64,000 nucleotides of DNA from positions 1 to 64,000 of the forward strand of contig NZ_JAKGCU010000001.1 of the NCBI RefSeq assembly GCF_021556435.1, written 5' to 3'. How positions within the stretch are numbered: the stretch's first letter is position 1; the number at the start of each line of letters is the position of its first letter. Origin of the DNA: Gordonia tangerina. Its GTDB lineage: Bacteria; Actinomycetota; Actinomycetes; Mycobacteriales; Mycobacteriaceae. Positions 44,914-52,625 of the stretch are shown here, piece after piece. The notes under the pieces are model-generated. The model saw only the letters and a list, made by a program, of their open reading frames with translations, searched no databases and was not told the origin of the DNA. The position numbers and the translations under genes are program-made.

Positions 44914-47022
44914 TTATGCCTGGTCGACGGTGATGGTGAGGTTGCCGAGGCGGTCGATCTCGCCGGTGGTGTCGTGCGGGATCACCACCGTCGTGGTCGG
45001 CACCTCGATGACGGCGGGCCCGGCGATGACGTGACCGGCGCGCAGGCGCGCGTAGTCGTAGATGTCGGTGTCGACGAATCCGCGGCGGCCGTCGAGGCAC
45101 ACCTTGCGCATCCCGACGTGCGCGTCGCTCGGGTCGGCGGAGTCGGCGACGGCGAGTTCTGGCAGTTCAGGAGAAAACGGCAGGACGCCGGTGCCGCGGA
45201 CGCGGTAGGTGATGGCCTGGATACCGGCTTCGCGGAACCCGCTGTCCTTGCCGTACAGGTCCGCATACTTCTTCTCGAATGCCTCAGCTGCATCGGCGAT
45301 CTCGGTGGAGGTGAGCGACCCGTCGGGCAGCGGCGTGGCGACCTCGGCCAGCTGCATGGTGTAGCGCATGTCGATCTCGCGCTCCATCACAATAGACGCG
45401 AAGTGCAGGCCCTGCCGGTCGAGCTGGTCACGAACCTGCTCCTCGAGCACCTTGAAGTTCTGCTCCACCCGGGCGGGATCCAGCGGCATCGCGGCCGGGT
45501 CCGAGAGTTCCTTGGCGAGAACGATATCCGACGATGCCAGGCCGTAGGCGGAGAACGCCGAGGCGACCTGACCGAGCGGGACGACGACCCGCGATGCCCC
45601 GATCTCCTGCGCGTACAGCCCGCAGTGCGCAGGCCCGGAACCGCCGAAGGCGTAGACGATGAAGTTGCGGGGGTCGTGGCCGGCTTCGACGACGGTCTTG
45701 CGCAGCAGGTCCCCGGTCTGCGCGTTCTGCACCGCGTAGATGGCGGCGGCAGCGTCCTCGACAGACAGGCCGAGTGGTTCCGCGATGCGGGTCCGGATGG
45801 CCTCGCGTGCCTTGGTGATGTCGAGCGCCTTACGCCCGCCGAGCAAGCCGCGTTCGGGCAGGATACCCAGCACCAGGTTGGCGTCGGTGTTGGTCGGCTC
45901 GGTGCCGCCCTGGCCGTAGCAGGCGGGGCCGGGAACGGCCTGCGCACTGTGCGGACCGATTTGCAGGTTGCCACCGGCATCCAGCCAGGCGATCGCTCCG
46001 CCACCCGCGCCGATCGCGTGGACTTCGAGCGTGGGCACGTTGATCGGATGGTGGTTGATGATCGTCGTCGACGACCGCACCGGCTCGCCATCGACGACCA
46101 GGCCGACGAGGAACGTGGTGCCGCCGGCGTCGGTCGCGATGATGTTGTCGTGGCCGAGTTGGCGGCCGAGCGACACCGAGCCGACGACACCACCGGTGAG
46201 CACCGAACCCACAGTCGAGATCGCGTTGCCCGGCGCCTCCGACGCGGCCACCGCACCACCGTTGCTCTGCATCACCAGCAGCGGACCGGCCAGCTGGTGT
46301 TCGCGGAGTCGACCCTCGAGTTCGCCGAGGTAGTCGCGCAGGCCCGGCCCGATCTGGGTGCTCATGATGGTGGTCGCGTTGCGCGCGAACTCCCGGATGC
46401 GTGGACTGACCTCGCTGGACAGTGAGACGAACACCGTCGGGTCGATCTCGTGCACGATGTCCCGGATGCGCTGCTCATGGGTGGGATTGCGGAACGACCA
46501 CAGCAGCGACACCGCGATGGCGCTGATGCCCTGGTCGAGCAACGTGCGCACGGCCGCACAGACCTCGTCCTCGTCGAGGTTCACGATGACCCGACCGTCG
46601 CGGTCCACCCGCTCGGTCACCTCCAGCGCATGGCGTTTGTCCACCAGTCCGTGGGACTTGCTCTGCGCCATCACGTTCTGCAACTGCTCGGGCGACCGAC
46701 CGAGGTAGCGGCCCTCCACGTTCATGATGTAGATCGAGTCGCGGTGACCTTTGGTGGTGAGGAACCCGACGTCGGGGACCTTGTTCATCACCAACGCGTT
46801 CAGCGACGACGTGGTGCCGTGCGCGATGTGATGGGTATCGGCGAGCATGTCGTCGAGCGGTCGGCCGAGTTGCTCGGCGAGCACCGCGAGGACATCCATC
46901 ACGCCTTCGGAATAGTCGGGTGGTGTCGAGGGCGCCTTACCGGCGACCACCAGGCCGTTCCCGTCGTCGAGAACGGCATCGGTGAACGTCCCACCGACGT
47001 CCACTCCGATCACGTATGCCAT
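44914..47022 (-). CDS. HyuA-type hydantoinase/oxoprolinase family ATPase subunit
   Basis: A 702-residue ASKHA-fold subunit. 'YVIGVDVGGTFTDAVLDDG' binds phosphate, 'THHIAHGTTSSLNALVMNK' and 'IIATDAGGTTFLVGLVVDGE' are family signatures, and 'VYAFGGSGPAHCGLYAQEIG' closes the nucleotide site. It partners HyuB in N-methylhydantoinase, oxoprolinase or ketone carboxylase complexes and supplies ATP-dependent phosphorylation. First gene of a five-gene (-) operon reaching 38530; AAGGAG lies 9 nt before the ATG. Confidence 0.88.
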   Translation of the reverse strand: MAYVIGVDVGGTFTDAVLDDGNGLVVAGKAPSTPPDYSEGVMDVLAVLAEQLGRPLDDMLADTHHIAHGTTSSLNALVMNKVPDVGFLTTKGHRDSIYIMNVEGRYLGRSPEQLQNVMAQSKSHGLVDKRHALEVTERVDRDGRVIVNLDEDEVCAAVRTLLDQGISAIAVSLLWSFRNPTHEQRIRDIVHEIDPTVFVSLSSEVSPRIREFARNATTIMSTQIGPGLRDYLGELEGRLREHQLAGPLLVMQSNGGAVAASEAPGNAISTVGSVLTGGVVGSVSLGRQLGHDNIIATDAGGTTFLVGLVVDGEPVRSSTTIINHHPINVPTLEVHAIGAGGGAIAWLDAGGNLQIGPHSAQAVPGPACYGQGGTEPTNTDANLVLGILPERGLLGGRKALDITKAREAIRTRIAEPLGLSVEDAAAAIYAVQNAQTGDLLRKTVVEAGHDPRNFIVYAFGGSGPAHCGLYAQEIGASRVVVPLGQVASAFSAYGLASSDIVLAKELSDPAAMPLDPARVEQNFKVLEEQVRDQLDRQGLHFASIVMEREIDMRYTMQLAEVATPLPDGSLTSTEIADAAEAFEKKYADLYGKDSGFREAGIQAITYRVRGTGVLPFSPELPELAVADSADPSDAHVGMRKVCLDGRRGFVDTDIYDYARLRAGHVIAGPAVIEVPTTTVVIPHDTTGEIDRLGNLTITVDQA

Positions 47023-47268
47023 GGCCAGGTACTCCTTTGTCAGCTGGATTGACGTTGGCGTTGAGTATTCGACGCCGACGACTCACTGTCAAGGCTTGGA
47101 TGTGAGTACGGTCACCCGATTGTGCCCGTGTCGCAGCTGTTTGCCCAGTTCAGGACCGGTTGTGGCGCACCCTTGACGAATTTTCGTTTGCGTCGAATAA
47201 TTGTCGTTGGCGTCAACGTGGCGTCGAGCGGCCCGTTCGTCGGCCGAAATCGAAAGGACCACAGACAC
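47023..47268. promoter_or_regulatory. divergent control region of the hyuA and maleate-isomerase operons
   Basis: Two 27-bp elements, 47049-47075 on the plus strand and 47190-47216 on the minus strand, share TTGACG, a 12-base spacer and ATTCGACGC. They point toward each other and are mirror-placed between the two operon starts. They are good candidates for one regulator's operators or for matched divergent promoters (TTGACG is a good -35). Confidence 0.5.
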
Positions 47269-48024
47269 ATGGGTGTCCATCGCATCGGCCTCGTGGTGCC
47301 GAGTTCGAACGTCACCGTGGAGACCGAGATGCCGGCGCTGCTGAACCGCCATCCGGTATCCGCGTTCTCCTTCCACTCGACCCGGATGCGGATGCATCAG
47401 GTGTCGGCCGAAGAACTCGCGGCGATGAATGCGCAGCGCGAACGCTGCGTCATGGAGATCGCCGACGCGTCGCCCGACGCGATCCTCTACGCGTGTCTCG
47501 TGGCACTCATGGTCGGCGGACCCGGCGAGCATCAACGCGTCGAAGGTGCCGTCGCCGAACAACTCGCCACCGGCGGCTCCGACGCGATCATCCGCTCCAG
47601 CGCCGGCGCCCTGGTGGAGGCGCTGCGGGCAATGGATGCGAAGCGGATCGCGATCGTCACGCCGTACATGCGGCCACTCGCCGAGAAGGTTGTCGCCTAT
47701 CTGGAGGCCGAGGACTTCACCGTCGTCGACTGGCGGGCCCTGGAGGTCGCCGACAACGCCGAGGTCGGCTGCATTCCCGGCGACCGGGTGATGGACGCGG
47801 CCCGCTCGCTCGACCTCACCGACGTCGACGCACTGGTGCTGTCGTGCTGTGTGCAGATGCCGTCGCTCCCCCTGATCGACGATGCGGAACGCGAGTTCGG
47901 CATCCCGGTGCTGTCGGCGGCCACCGCCGGTGCCTACAGCATTCTGCGCGGCCTGGGCCTGTCCGCCTCGATCGACGGAGCCGGCAGTCTGCTGCGCACC
48001 GACCTGGCGTCCGTACCCGCCTGA
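47269..48024 (+). CDS. maiA: maleate cis-trans isomerase (Asp/Glu racemase superfamily)
   Basis: A 251-residue protein with 'GLVVPSSNVTVETEMPALL' at the N-terminus. The two catalytic cysteines fall at Cys76 ('YACLVAL') and Cys194 ('LSCCVQMPS'), the same numbers as in the characterised Nocardia farcinica maleate isomerase. It converts maleate to fumarate, the last step of nicotinate and some hydroxypyridine pathways; related arylmalonate decarboxylases have Gly at the first position, which argues against that role. An AAAGGA site precedes the ATG. First gene of a four-gene (+) unit. Confidence 0.83.
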   Translation: MGVHRIGLVVPSSNVTVETEMPALLNRHPVSAFSFHSTRMRMHQVSAEELAAMNAQRERCVMEIADASPDAILYACLVALMVGGPGEHQRVEGAVAEQLATGGSDAIIRSSAGALVEALRAMDAKRIAIVTPYMRPLAEKVVAYLEAEDFTVVDWRALEVADNAEVGCIPGDRVMDAARSLDLTDVDALVLSCCVQMPSLPLIDDAEREFGIPVLSAATAGAYSILRGLGLSASIDGAGSLLRTDLASVPA

Positions 48025-48053
48025 ACCATTCCCGCTCAACCCAAGGAGTAATG

Positions 48054-48701
48054 ATGAGCGAACTCGTCCATAAGGTGCGTGGCGTCGACCACGTCGCCTA
48101 CCCGACCTTCGATCCGGCCGCGACGGTGCGGTTCTACCGTGACGTCCTGGGCTTCCCGGTGGTCCACTCGATCTGTGCCGCCGGTTGGGGACCGGACAAA
48201 CACCCCGACTTCATCCACTTCTTCTTCGACATCGGCAACGACGACCGACTCGCGTTCTTCTACTACTTCGGTCTCGAACCGTTCGACGGTGGACCGCAGG
48301 GTGATTCGTATTCGCGGTTCGCCGAGGACGTGCCGATCTGGTTCATCCGGTCCCGGCACTTGGCGATTCACGTCGACAGCGAGGAGGACCTGCTGGAATA
48401 TCGCCGCCGCCTCGACGGCAGCGAGTGGCCGGTGGAGATGCAGATCCAACACGAGACCATCGAATCGATCTACACCCACGACCCGAACGGCTACATGATC
48501 GAGGTCACCCGGGCGATGCGGCCGGTGACCCCGCAGGAGGACCTCGACGCCAATCTCACCATCGACGCCCTGATCGACGTGGTATCGCAACCGAATCCGA
48601 GCATGGCCGCGCTGCTGGCCCGCAAGGCGGAGAAGATCGTCGAACGCGCAGCGACCTGGCAAGAGGAGCACACCGAGCGCGAGGCGGTGTCGGTTCGATG
48701 A
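48054..48701 (+). CDS. VOC family metalloenzyme (glyoxalase / extradiol dioxygenase fold)
   Basis: A 215-residue vicinal-oxygen-chelate protein. The likely metal ligands are His in 'GVDHVAYPTFD', His in 'RHLAIHVDSEED' and Glu in 'NGYMIEVTRA'. 'FYRDVLGFPVVHS' is the standard first module. The aromatic 'FIHFFFDIGNDDRLAFFYYF' strand suggests a ring substrate, so a ring-cleaving or ring-modifying dioxygenase is plausible. Of two tandem ATG codons (48051, 48054) the second has better spacing from AAGGAG. Its stop overlaps the next ATG (ATGA). Confidence 0.8.
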   Translation: MSELVHKVRGVDHVAYPTFDPAATVRFYRDVLGFPVVHSICAAGWGPDKHPDFIHFFFDIGNDDRLAFFYYFGLEPFDGGPQGDSYSRFAEDVPIWFIRSRHLAIHVDSEEDLLEYRRRLDGSEWPVEMQIQHETIESIYTHDPNGYMIEVTRAMRPVTPQEDLDANLTIDALIDVVSQPNPSMAALLARKAEKIVERAATWQEEHTEREAVSVR

Positions 48702-48958
48702 CCACCCTGTTCATTCTGGACGTACCTGAGAACAAGCCCGTTGCCGCGGTGGCCGGCGAAGACCCGGACGTGACCGTCGAGCACCTCGGACCGTATTTCC
48801 GCATCACCGCCGATGACGCCATCGTCGTGGACCGTCGTGCGACCGGATGTCGGCATGCGGTCTGGTACAGCAGCGTCGCCGGTCTGCTCGATTCGCGGAT
48901 CACCCAGTGGGACAAGGACGCCCTGCGGGTCGAACCGAGCGTGGTGTCCGGCCGATGA
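48698..48958 (+). CDS. 86-residue conserved-context protein of unknown function
   Basis: A small protein that I do not recognise. It has an N-terminal hydrophobic strand (TTLFILDVPE), a central 'VEHLGPYFRITADDAIVVDR' strand pair and 'RHAVWYSSVAGLLDSRITQW' with one Cys; no signal peptide or TM helix. It is held between the VOC enzyme and the alpha/beta hydrolase by ATGA overlaps on both sides, so it is almost certainly translated and stoichiometrically linked to the pathway. It may be a small subunit or accessory factor. Start and stop are both fixed by the overlaps. Confidence 0.7.
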   Translation: MTTLFILDVPENKPVAAVAGEDPDVTVEHLGPYFRITADDAIVVDRRATGCRHAVWYSSVAGLLDSRITQWDKDALRVEPSVVSGR

Positions 48959-50202
48959 TCGTCTCGACACCGCCCGCAACGAGTGGGATCGGCGCGGGCC
49001 GCTACATCGAGTCCGCCGAGCAGCCCGCGAACACGACGACGTCGGTGCACGAGCTGTCGACGGCCGACGGCGCGAAGGTCACCGGGGTGCTGCGCACGGT
49101 TCCCGGCGCGTCGACGGTGATCGCGCTGATGCATCCCCGTCAGGACCTCACCCATCACGTGCTGGTGCCAGAGCTGCTCGCGCGCGGCTTCGCGGTGTGG
49201 ACGCAGGGCACGCGGTCGGTGAACAACGACTTGAACCTCGTCCATGAGCAGGCACTACTCGATGCCGCGGCAGGTCAGGTCTTTCTGCGCGACAATGGCT
49301 TCGGCTCGGTTCTGACGCTGGGACACTCAGGAGGTGGTGCGCTGTTCGCCTTCTATCACGAACAGGCGGGACTCGCCCCGGATAATCGTCTGGCGGCCAC
49401 ACCGGCCGGACGTCCGATCGACCTCGCCGGTGCCGACATGCCCGTTCCCGACGGCGCGATCTTCCTGGCCCCGCATCCCGGCCAGGGACAGCTGCTGCTG
49501 AGGCTCATCGACCCGTCGGTGAGCGACGAGAACGACCCACTGAGTGTGGACCCGTCACTCAACCCGTTCGACCCAGCCAACGGGTTCGCCGAACCACCCG
49601 AATCGTCCTCCTACTCTGCGGAGTTCATCGAACGCTACCGCACCGCACAGCGGGACCGGGTGGCGCGCATCGACGCCGTCGCTCGCGACTTCGTCGCCGA
49701 ATCCGGCCGCGCACGTGCGCACTTCACGGTCTCCGGCGACCCGGCCGATCGTCGTGCGGCGTTGGCGCCGCGGGTGATGACCGTCTACCGCACCGACGCA
49801 GACCTCCGTTTCGTCGACCTCTCGCTGAATCCGAACGACCGCCCGTACGGGTCGCTGTTCGGCCGTCGCCCCGACCTCACCGACTACGGACTCGTCGGCT
49901 TCGGCCGACTCGCCACACCCGAGGCGTGGCTCTCGACGTGGTCGGGCCTGTCCAGCAACGCAGGTTTTCTCCGCTGCGCACCCGGGGTGCGGGTACCGAC
50001 CCTGTTCGTCGAACTGACCGGCGATCAGGCCTGCTTCCCCGAGGATGCGGTGGAGATGGTGAACGCCCTCGGCGCGGATGATGTCACCCACGTCCGCGTC
50101 GAGGGAACCCACTTCGGTGGACCCATACGGAAGGGCGCGCCGACCGGGGCGAGCCTGGCGGCGGCGGAGATCGGGGGGTGGTTGGCGCAGCGGTTCGGGT
50201 GA
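48955..50202 (+). CDS. alpha/beta hydrolase
   Basis: A 415-residue serine hydrolase. The nucleophile is in 'LTLGHSGGGALFAFYH', and a C-terminal 'FVELTGDQACFPEDA' and 'VRVEGTHFGGPIR' give the acid and histidine. Larger than a minimal hydrolase, with a long Pro/Ser/Asp cap between residues about 170 and 260. No signal peptide, so cytoplasmic. The ATG overlaps the stop of the 86-residue gene. Within the cluster it could hydrolyse a ring-cleavage product, an enol lactone or a CoA thioester. Confidence 0.82.
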   Translation: MIVSTPPATSGIGAGRYIESAEQPANTTTSVHELSTADGAKVTGVLRTVPGASTVIALMHPRQDLTHHVLVPELLARGFAVWTQGTRSVNNDLNLVHEQALLDAAAGQVFLRDNGFGSVLTLGHSGGGALFAFYHEQAGLAPDNRLAATPAGRPIDLAGADMPVPDGAIFLAPHPGQGQLLLRLIDPSVSDENDPLSVDPSLNPFDPANGFAEPPESSSYSAEFIERYRTAQRDRVARIDAVARDFVAESGRARAHFTVSGDPADRRAALAPRVMTVYRTDADLRFVDLSLNPNDRPYGSLFGRRPDLTDYGLVGFGRLATPEAWLSTWSGLSSNAGFLRCAPGVRVPTLFVELTGDQACFPEDAVEMVNALGADDVTHVRVEGTHFGGPIRKGAPTGASLAAAEIGGWLAQRFG

Positions 50203-50242
50203 AGCCCCGATGAGTTCTGCGATCCGGTGCAGTCTTACTCCC

Positions 50243-50809
50243 ATGGGCACACTCATCTATGGCTTCACCGTTTCGGTGGACGGCTACATCGCCGACGCAC
50301 AAGGCAGCATCGACTGGTCCGAACCCAGCGACGAACTGCATCAGTACTGGAATGACTTCGAGCGGGAAACCGCGCTGTCGCTGTACGGGCGGCGGCTCTA
50401 CGAACTGATGTCCGCGTACTGGCCGACCGCCGACCAGGACCCGGACGCCGGCCCGATCACCACCGACTTCGCCCAGGTGTGGCGTGACATGCCCAAGGTC
50501 GTCTTTTCGAACACACTGGAGTCGGTCGACTGGAACTCCCGCCTCGAACGCGGCGACCCGGTCGAGGTGGCGACCAAGTTGAAAGCCGAGACCGACGGCC
50601 AAATGGAGGTGGCCGGCGCGACCCTGGCCGCGCCGATCATCCGGGCCGGGCTGGTCGACGAGTTCCGCCTGGTGGTTGCTCCCACCGCTGTCGGCGGCGG
50701 ACTCCCGTTCTTCCCGACGCTACCGTCCTGGATTTCCCTGCGGCTGGTAGAGAACCGTACCTTTCCGGGCGGAATCGTACTGTTGCGCTACGAGGTCGAG
50801 CGCGACTGA
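50243..50809 (+). CDS. dihydrofolate reductase family (RibD C-terminal-like) protein
   Basis: A 188-residue DHFR-fold protein with 'YGFTVSVDGYIADAQGSIDW', 'LSLYGRRLYELMSAYWP' and the C-terminal 'FPGGIVLLRYEVE', typical of the short RibD_C proteins common in actinobacteria. These bind NADPH; substrates are mostly unknown, and it is not the folA housekeeping enzyme. A separate transcription unit from the preceding hydrolase (40-bp gap), convergent with the TetR gene. Confidence 0.83.
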   Translation: MGTLIYGFTVSVDGYIADAQGSIDWSEPSDELHQYWNDFERETALSLYGRRLYELMSAYWPTADQDPDAGPITTDFAQVWRDMPKVVFSNTLESVDWNSRLERGDPVEVATKLKAETDGQMEVAGATLAAPIIRAGLVDEFRLVVAPTAVGGGLPFFPTLPSWISLRLVENRTFPGGIVLLRYEVERD

Positions 50810-50837
50810 GCAAGATCCGTGAAACAGCCGGCCACGC

Positions 50838-51410
50838 TCAGTCGATGACGGCGCGCACCACACGCTCCAGCGCGTCCGCTGTCCGATCCAACGCGGCGAT
50901 GCTCCGCTGGGCCCGACACATCGCCACCGTGCCCTCGATGGCGGCAACGATGAGGGTCGCTGTCTGCACGGCATCCGCATCGCTCGCCCCGTGTGCCCGT
51001 AGCGACTCGGCGAGCATGTCCGTCCAGTGTTCGAAAGCGAGCTCCGCTGCGCGCAGCGGGGCGTCGTCCTCGCCGGGTTCCTCCACGGATACGGCCAACA
51101 CGGGACAGCCCGCACGAAAGTCGCTGGTGACCACGACGTCGCGCCACATCTCTACGAAGCTGCGTAGGCCGGCGACAGGTCCGGACGAGTCGAGTTCTCG
51201 TGCGAGCACCCGAATCGTCAACGCATCGGCGAACTCCACGGCCTCGACCGCCAGCTGGGACTTGCCGCCCGGGAAGTAGTGGTACGTCGAACCCAGCGGG
51301 GCCCCCGAGTGTTTCGCGAGTTCGCGGACGCTGGTCGCGCGCAACCCACGCCGCCCGAGCATGTCGGCCGCGCCCGCAACCAATTGGTCCCGAGCCGTCG
51401 ACTTGGCCAT
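50838..51410 (-). CDS. TetR family regulator, LmrA/YxaF-like
   Basis: A 190-residue TetR with HTH segment 'LRATSVRELAKHSGAPLGST' and 'YHYFPGGKSQLAVEAVEFAD', the latter typical of the LmrA/YxaF group. The C-terminal domain has 'FRAGCPVLAVSVEEPGED'. It is divergent from the zinc alcohol dehydrogenase, and two similar palindromes lie in the spacer. Probably represses itself and the dehydrogenase. Confidence 0.87.
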   Translation of the reverse strand: MAKSTARDQLVAGAADMLGRRGLRATSVRELAKHSGAPLGSTYHYFPGGKSQLAVEAVEFADALTIRVLARELDSSGPVAGLRSFVEMWRDVVVTSDFRAGCPVLAVSVEEPGEDDAPLRAAELAFEHWTDMLAESLRAHGASDADAVQTATLIVAAIEGTVAMCRAQRSIAALDRTADALERVVRAVID

Positions 51411-51429
51411 CGTTTCACTCCCTCTTGCC

Positions 51430-51480
51430 TATGACAGTCGTTCTAGCGTAGCGTGCCCGGTGTTATGACGGTCGTTATAA
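51430..51480. promoter_or_regulatory. paired palindromic operators between TetR and the alcohol dehydrogenase
   Basis: TATGACAGTCGTTCTA (51430-51445) and TTATGACGGTCGTTATAA (51463-51480) share TATGAC-n-GTCGTT; the second is symmetric at 14 of 18 positions. The centres are about 34 bp apart, three helical turns. Position fits autoregulation by the adjacent TetR. Confidence 0.6.
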
Positions 51481-51554
51481 AGGGCCCCTGATGACCGCCA
51501 CCCAAACCGTTGCCGTGTTCGCCTGACAACCGACCCCCGAACAGGAGAAGCCTG

Positions 51555-52577
51555 ATGAGAAGCCTGATGTTCGTCAGGCCCGGTGAGTTGCGATTCGATG
51601 AGGTCGACGAGCCGGTGCTCGTCGATCCCACTGACGCGCTTGTGCGCCCGATCGCGTCGACCACCTGCGATCTCGACCACCACGTGATCGCCGACAAGAC
51701 CCCGTTCTCGCCCTTCGGGCCCTTCCCGCTCGGGCACGAATGCGTCGGGGCGGTGGTCGCGGTGGGTGACGAGTGCACGGCGGTTTCCGTCGGAGACAAG
51801 GTCGGAGTCGCATGGCACATTGCCTGCGGCACCTGCGCCCAGTGCTCCACCGGGCATCCGGCCCGCTGCCTCGTGCACGGCGATGCGCAGTACGGCCTGC
51901 CGGTGAACGGCCAGTGGGGCGGGACCTTCGACGAACTCGTCCGGGTGCCGTTCGCCGACTACAACCTCGCGAAACTCCCCGACGGCGTCGACCCGGTCCA
52001 CCTCGCCTCCATCGGCGACAACTTCGCACTCGGCTGGGAAACGGTGATGCCGGCCGTCGAAGGGATCACCGATCCCAAGGTCGCGGTCTTCGGTGGTACC
52101 GGATCGATCGGCCTGTATACGGTCGATGTCGCCGTCCACTGCGCCGAGGCGCACACCGTCTACTACGACGACGACCCGGTGCGGATGGCGGTCGCCGAGA
52201 AGCTCGGCGCCGAGGTACACGACATCAACGGCAAGCGCGACAAAGACTTTCACGTCGCCGTGGACGCCACCTGCGATCCCACCAAGCTGCGCAAAGCACT
52301 GCTCTCAGTGGTCCCCGAAGGCACGGTCAACAGCGTCGGCATCTACTTCGACGACGTCTCACTCCCCATGTTGACCCTCTATCAACGCGGCGTGAACTTC
52401 CACAACGGCAAGGGCATGGCACGGCCCAACATGACACCGACTCTGGAAGCCGTCGCCGATGGCACCCTGCATCCCGAATTGGTCACCAGCGGCATCTACG
52501 AGTGGGAACAGCTCCCCGAGATCCTCACCGGACCCGACGCCGGGCACAAACCCGTCTTCGTCCTCGACCCGTCCTGA
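51555..52577 (+). CDS. zinc-dependent alcohol dehydrogenase (MDR family)
   Basis: A 340-residue MDR enzyme. The catalytic zinc site is in 'FPLGHECVGAVVAVGDE', the structural zinc cysteines in 'CGTCAQCSTGHPARC', and NAD binding in 'VAVFGGTGSIGLYTVDVAVH'. Oxidises a secondary or primary alcohol, or reduces the matching aldehyde; specificity unknown. The ATG at 51555 has AGGAG upstream; an earlier in-frame codon at 51510 lacks a site. Likely controlled by the divergent TetR through the two palindromes. Confidence 0.87.
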   Translation: MRSLMFVRPGELRFDEVDEPVLVDPTDALVRPIASTTCDLDHHVIADKTPFSPFGPFPLGHECVGAVVAVGDECTAVSVGDKVGVAWHIACGTCAQCSTGHPARCLVHGDAQYGLPVNGQWGGTFDELVRVPFADYNLAKLPDGVDPVHLASIGDNFALGWETVMPAVEGITDPKVAVFGGTGSIGLYTVDVAVHCAEAHTVYYDDDPVRMAVAEKLGAEVHDINGKRDKDFHVAVDATCDPTKLRKALLSVVPEGTVNSVGIYFDDVSLPMLTLYQRGVNFHNGKGMARPNMTPTLEAVADGTLHPELVTSGIYEWEQLPEILTGPDAGHKPVFVLDPS

Positions 52578-52625
52578 GTCAGCGTCGGGACTCCGACCGA
52601 TCAACCACCGTGGCTCTACCGGCGG

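Noticed and set aside
50243..50809. folA dihydrofolate reductase
   Set aside because: Motifs fit the RibD_C-like short family, not the housekeeping DHFR.
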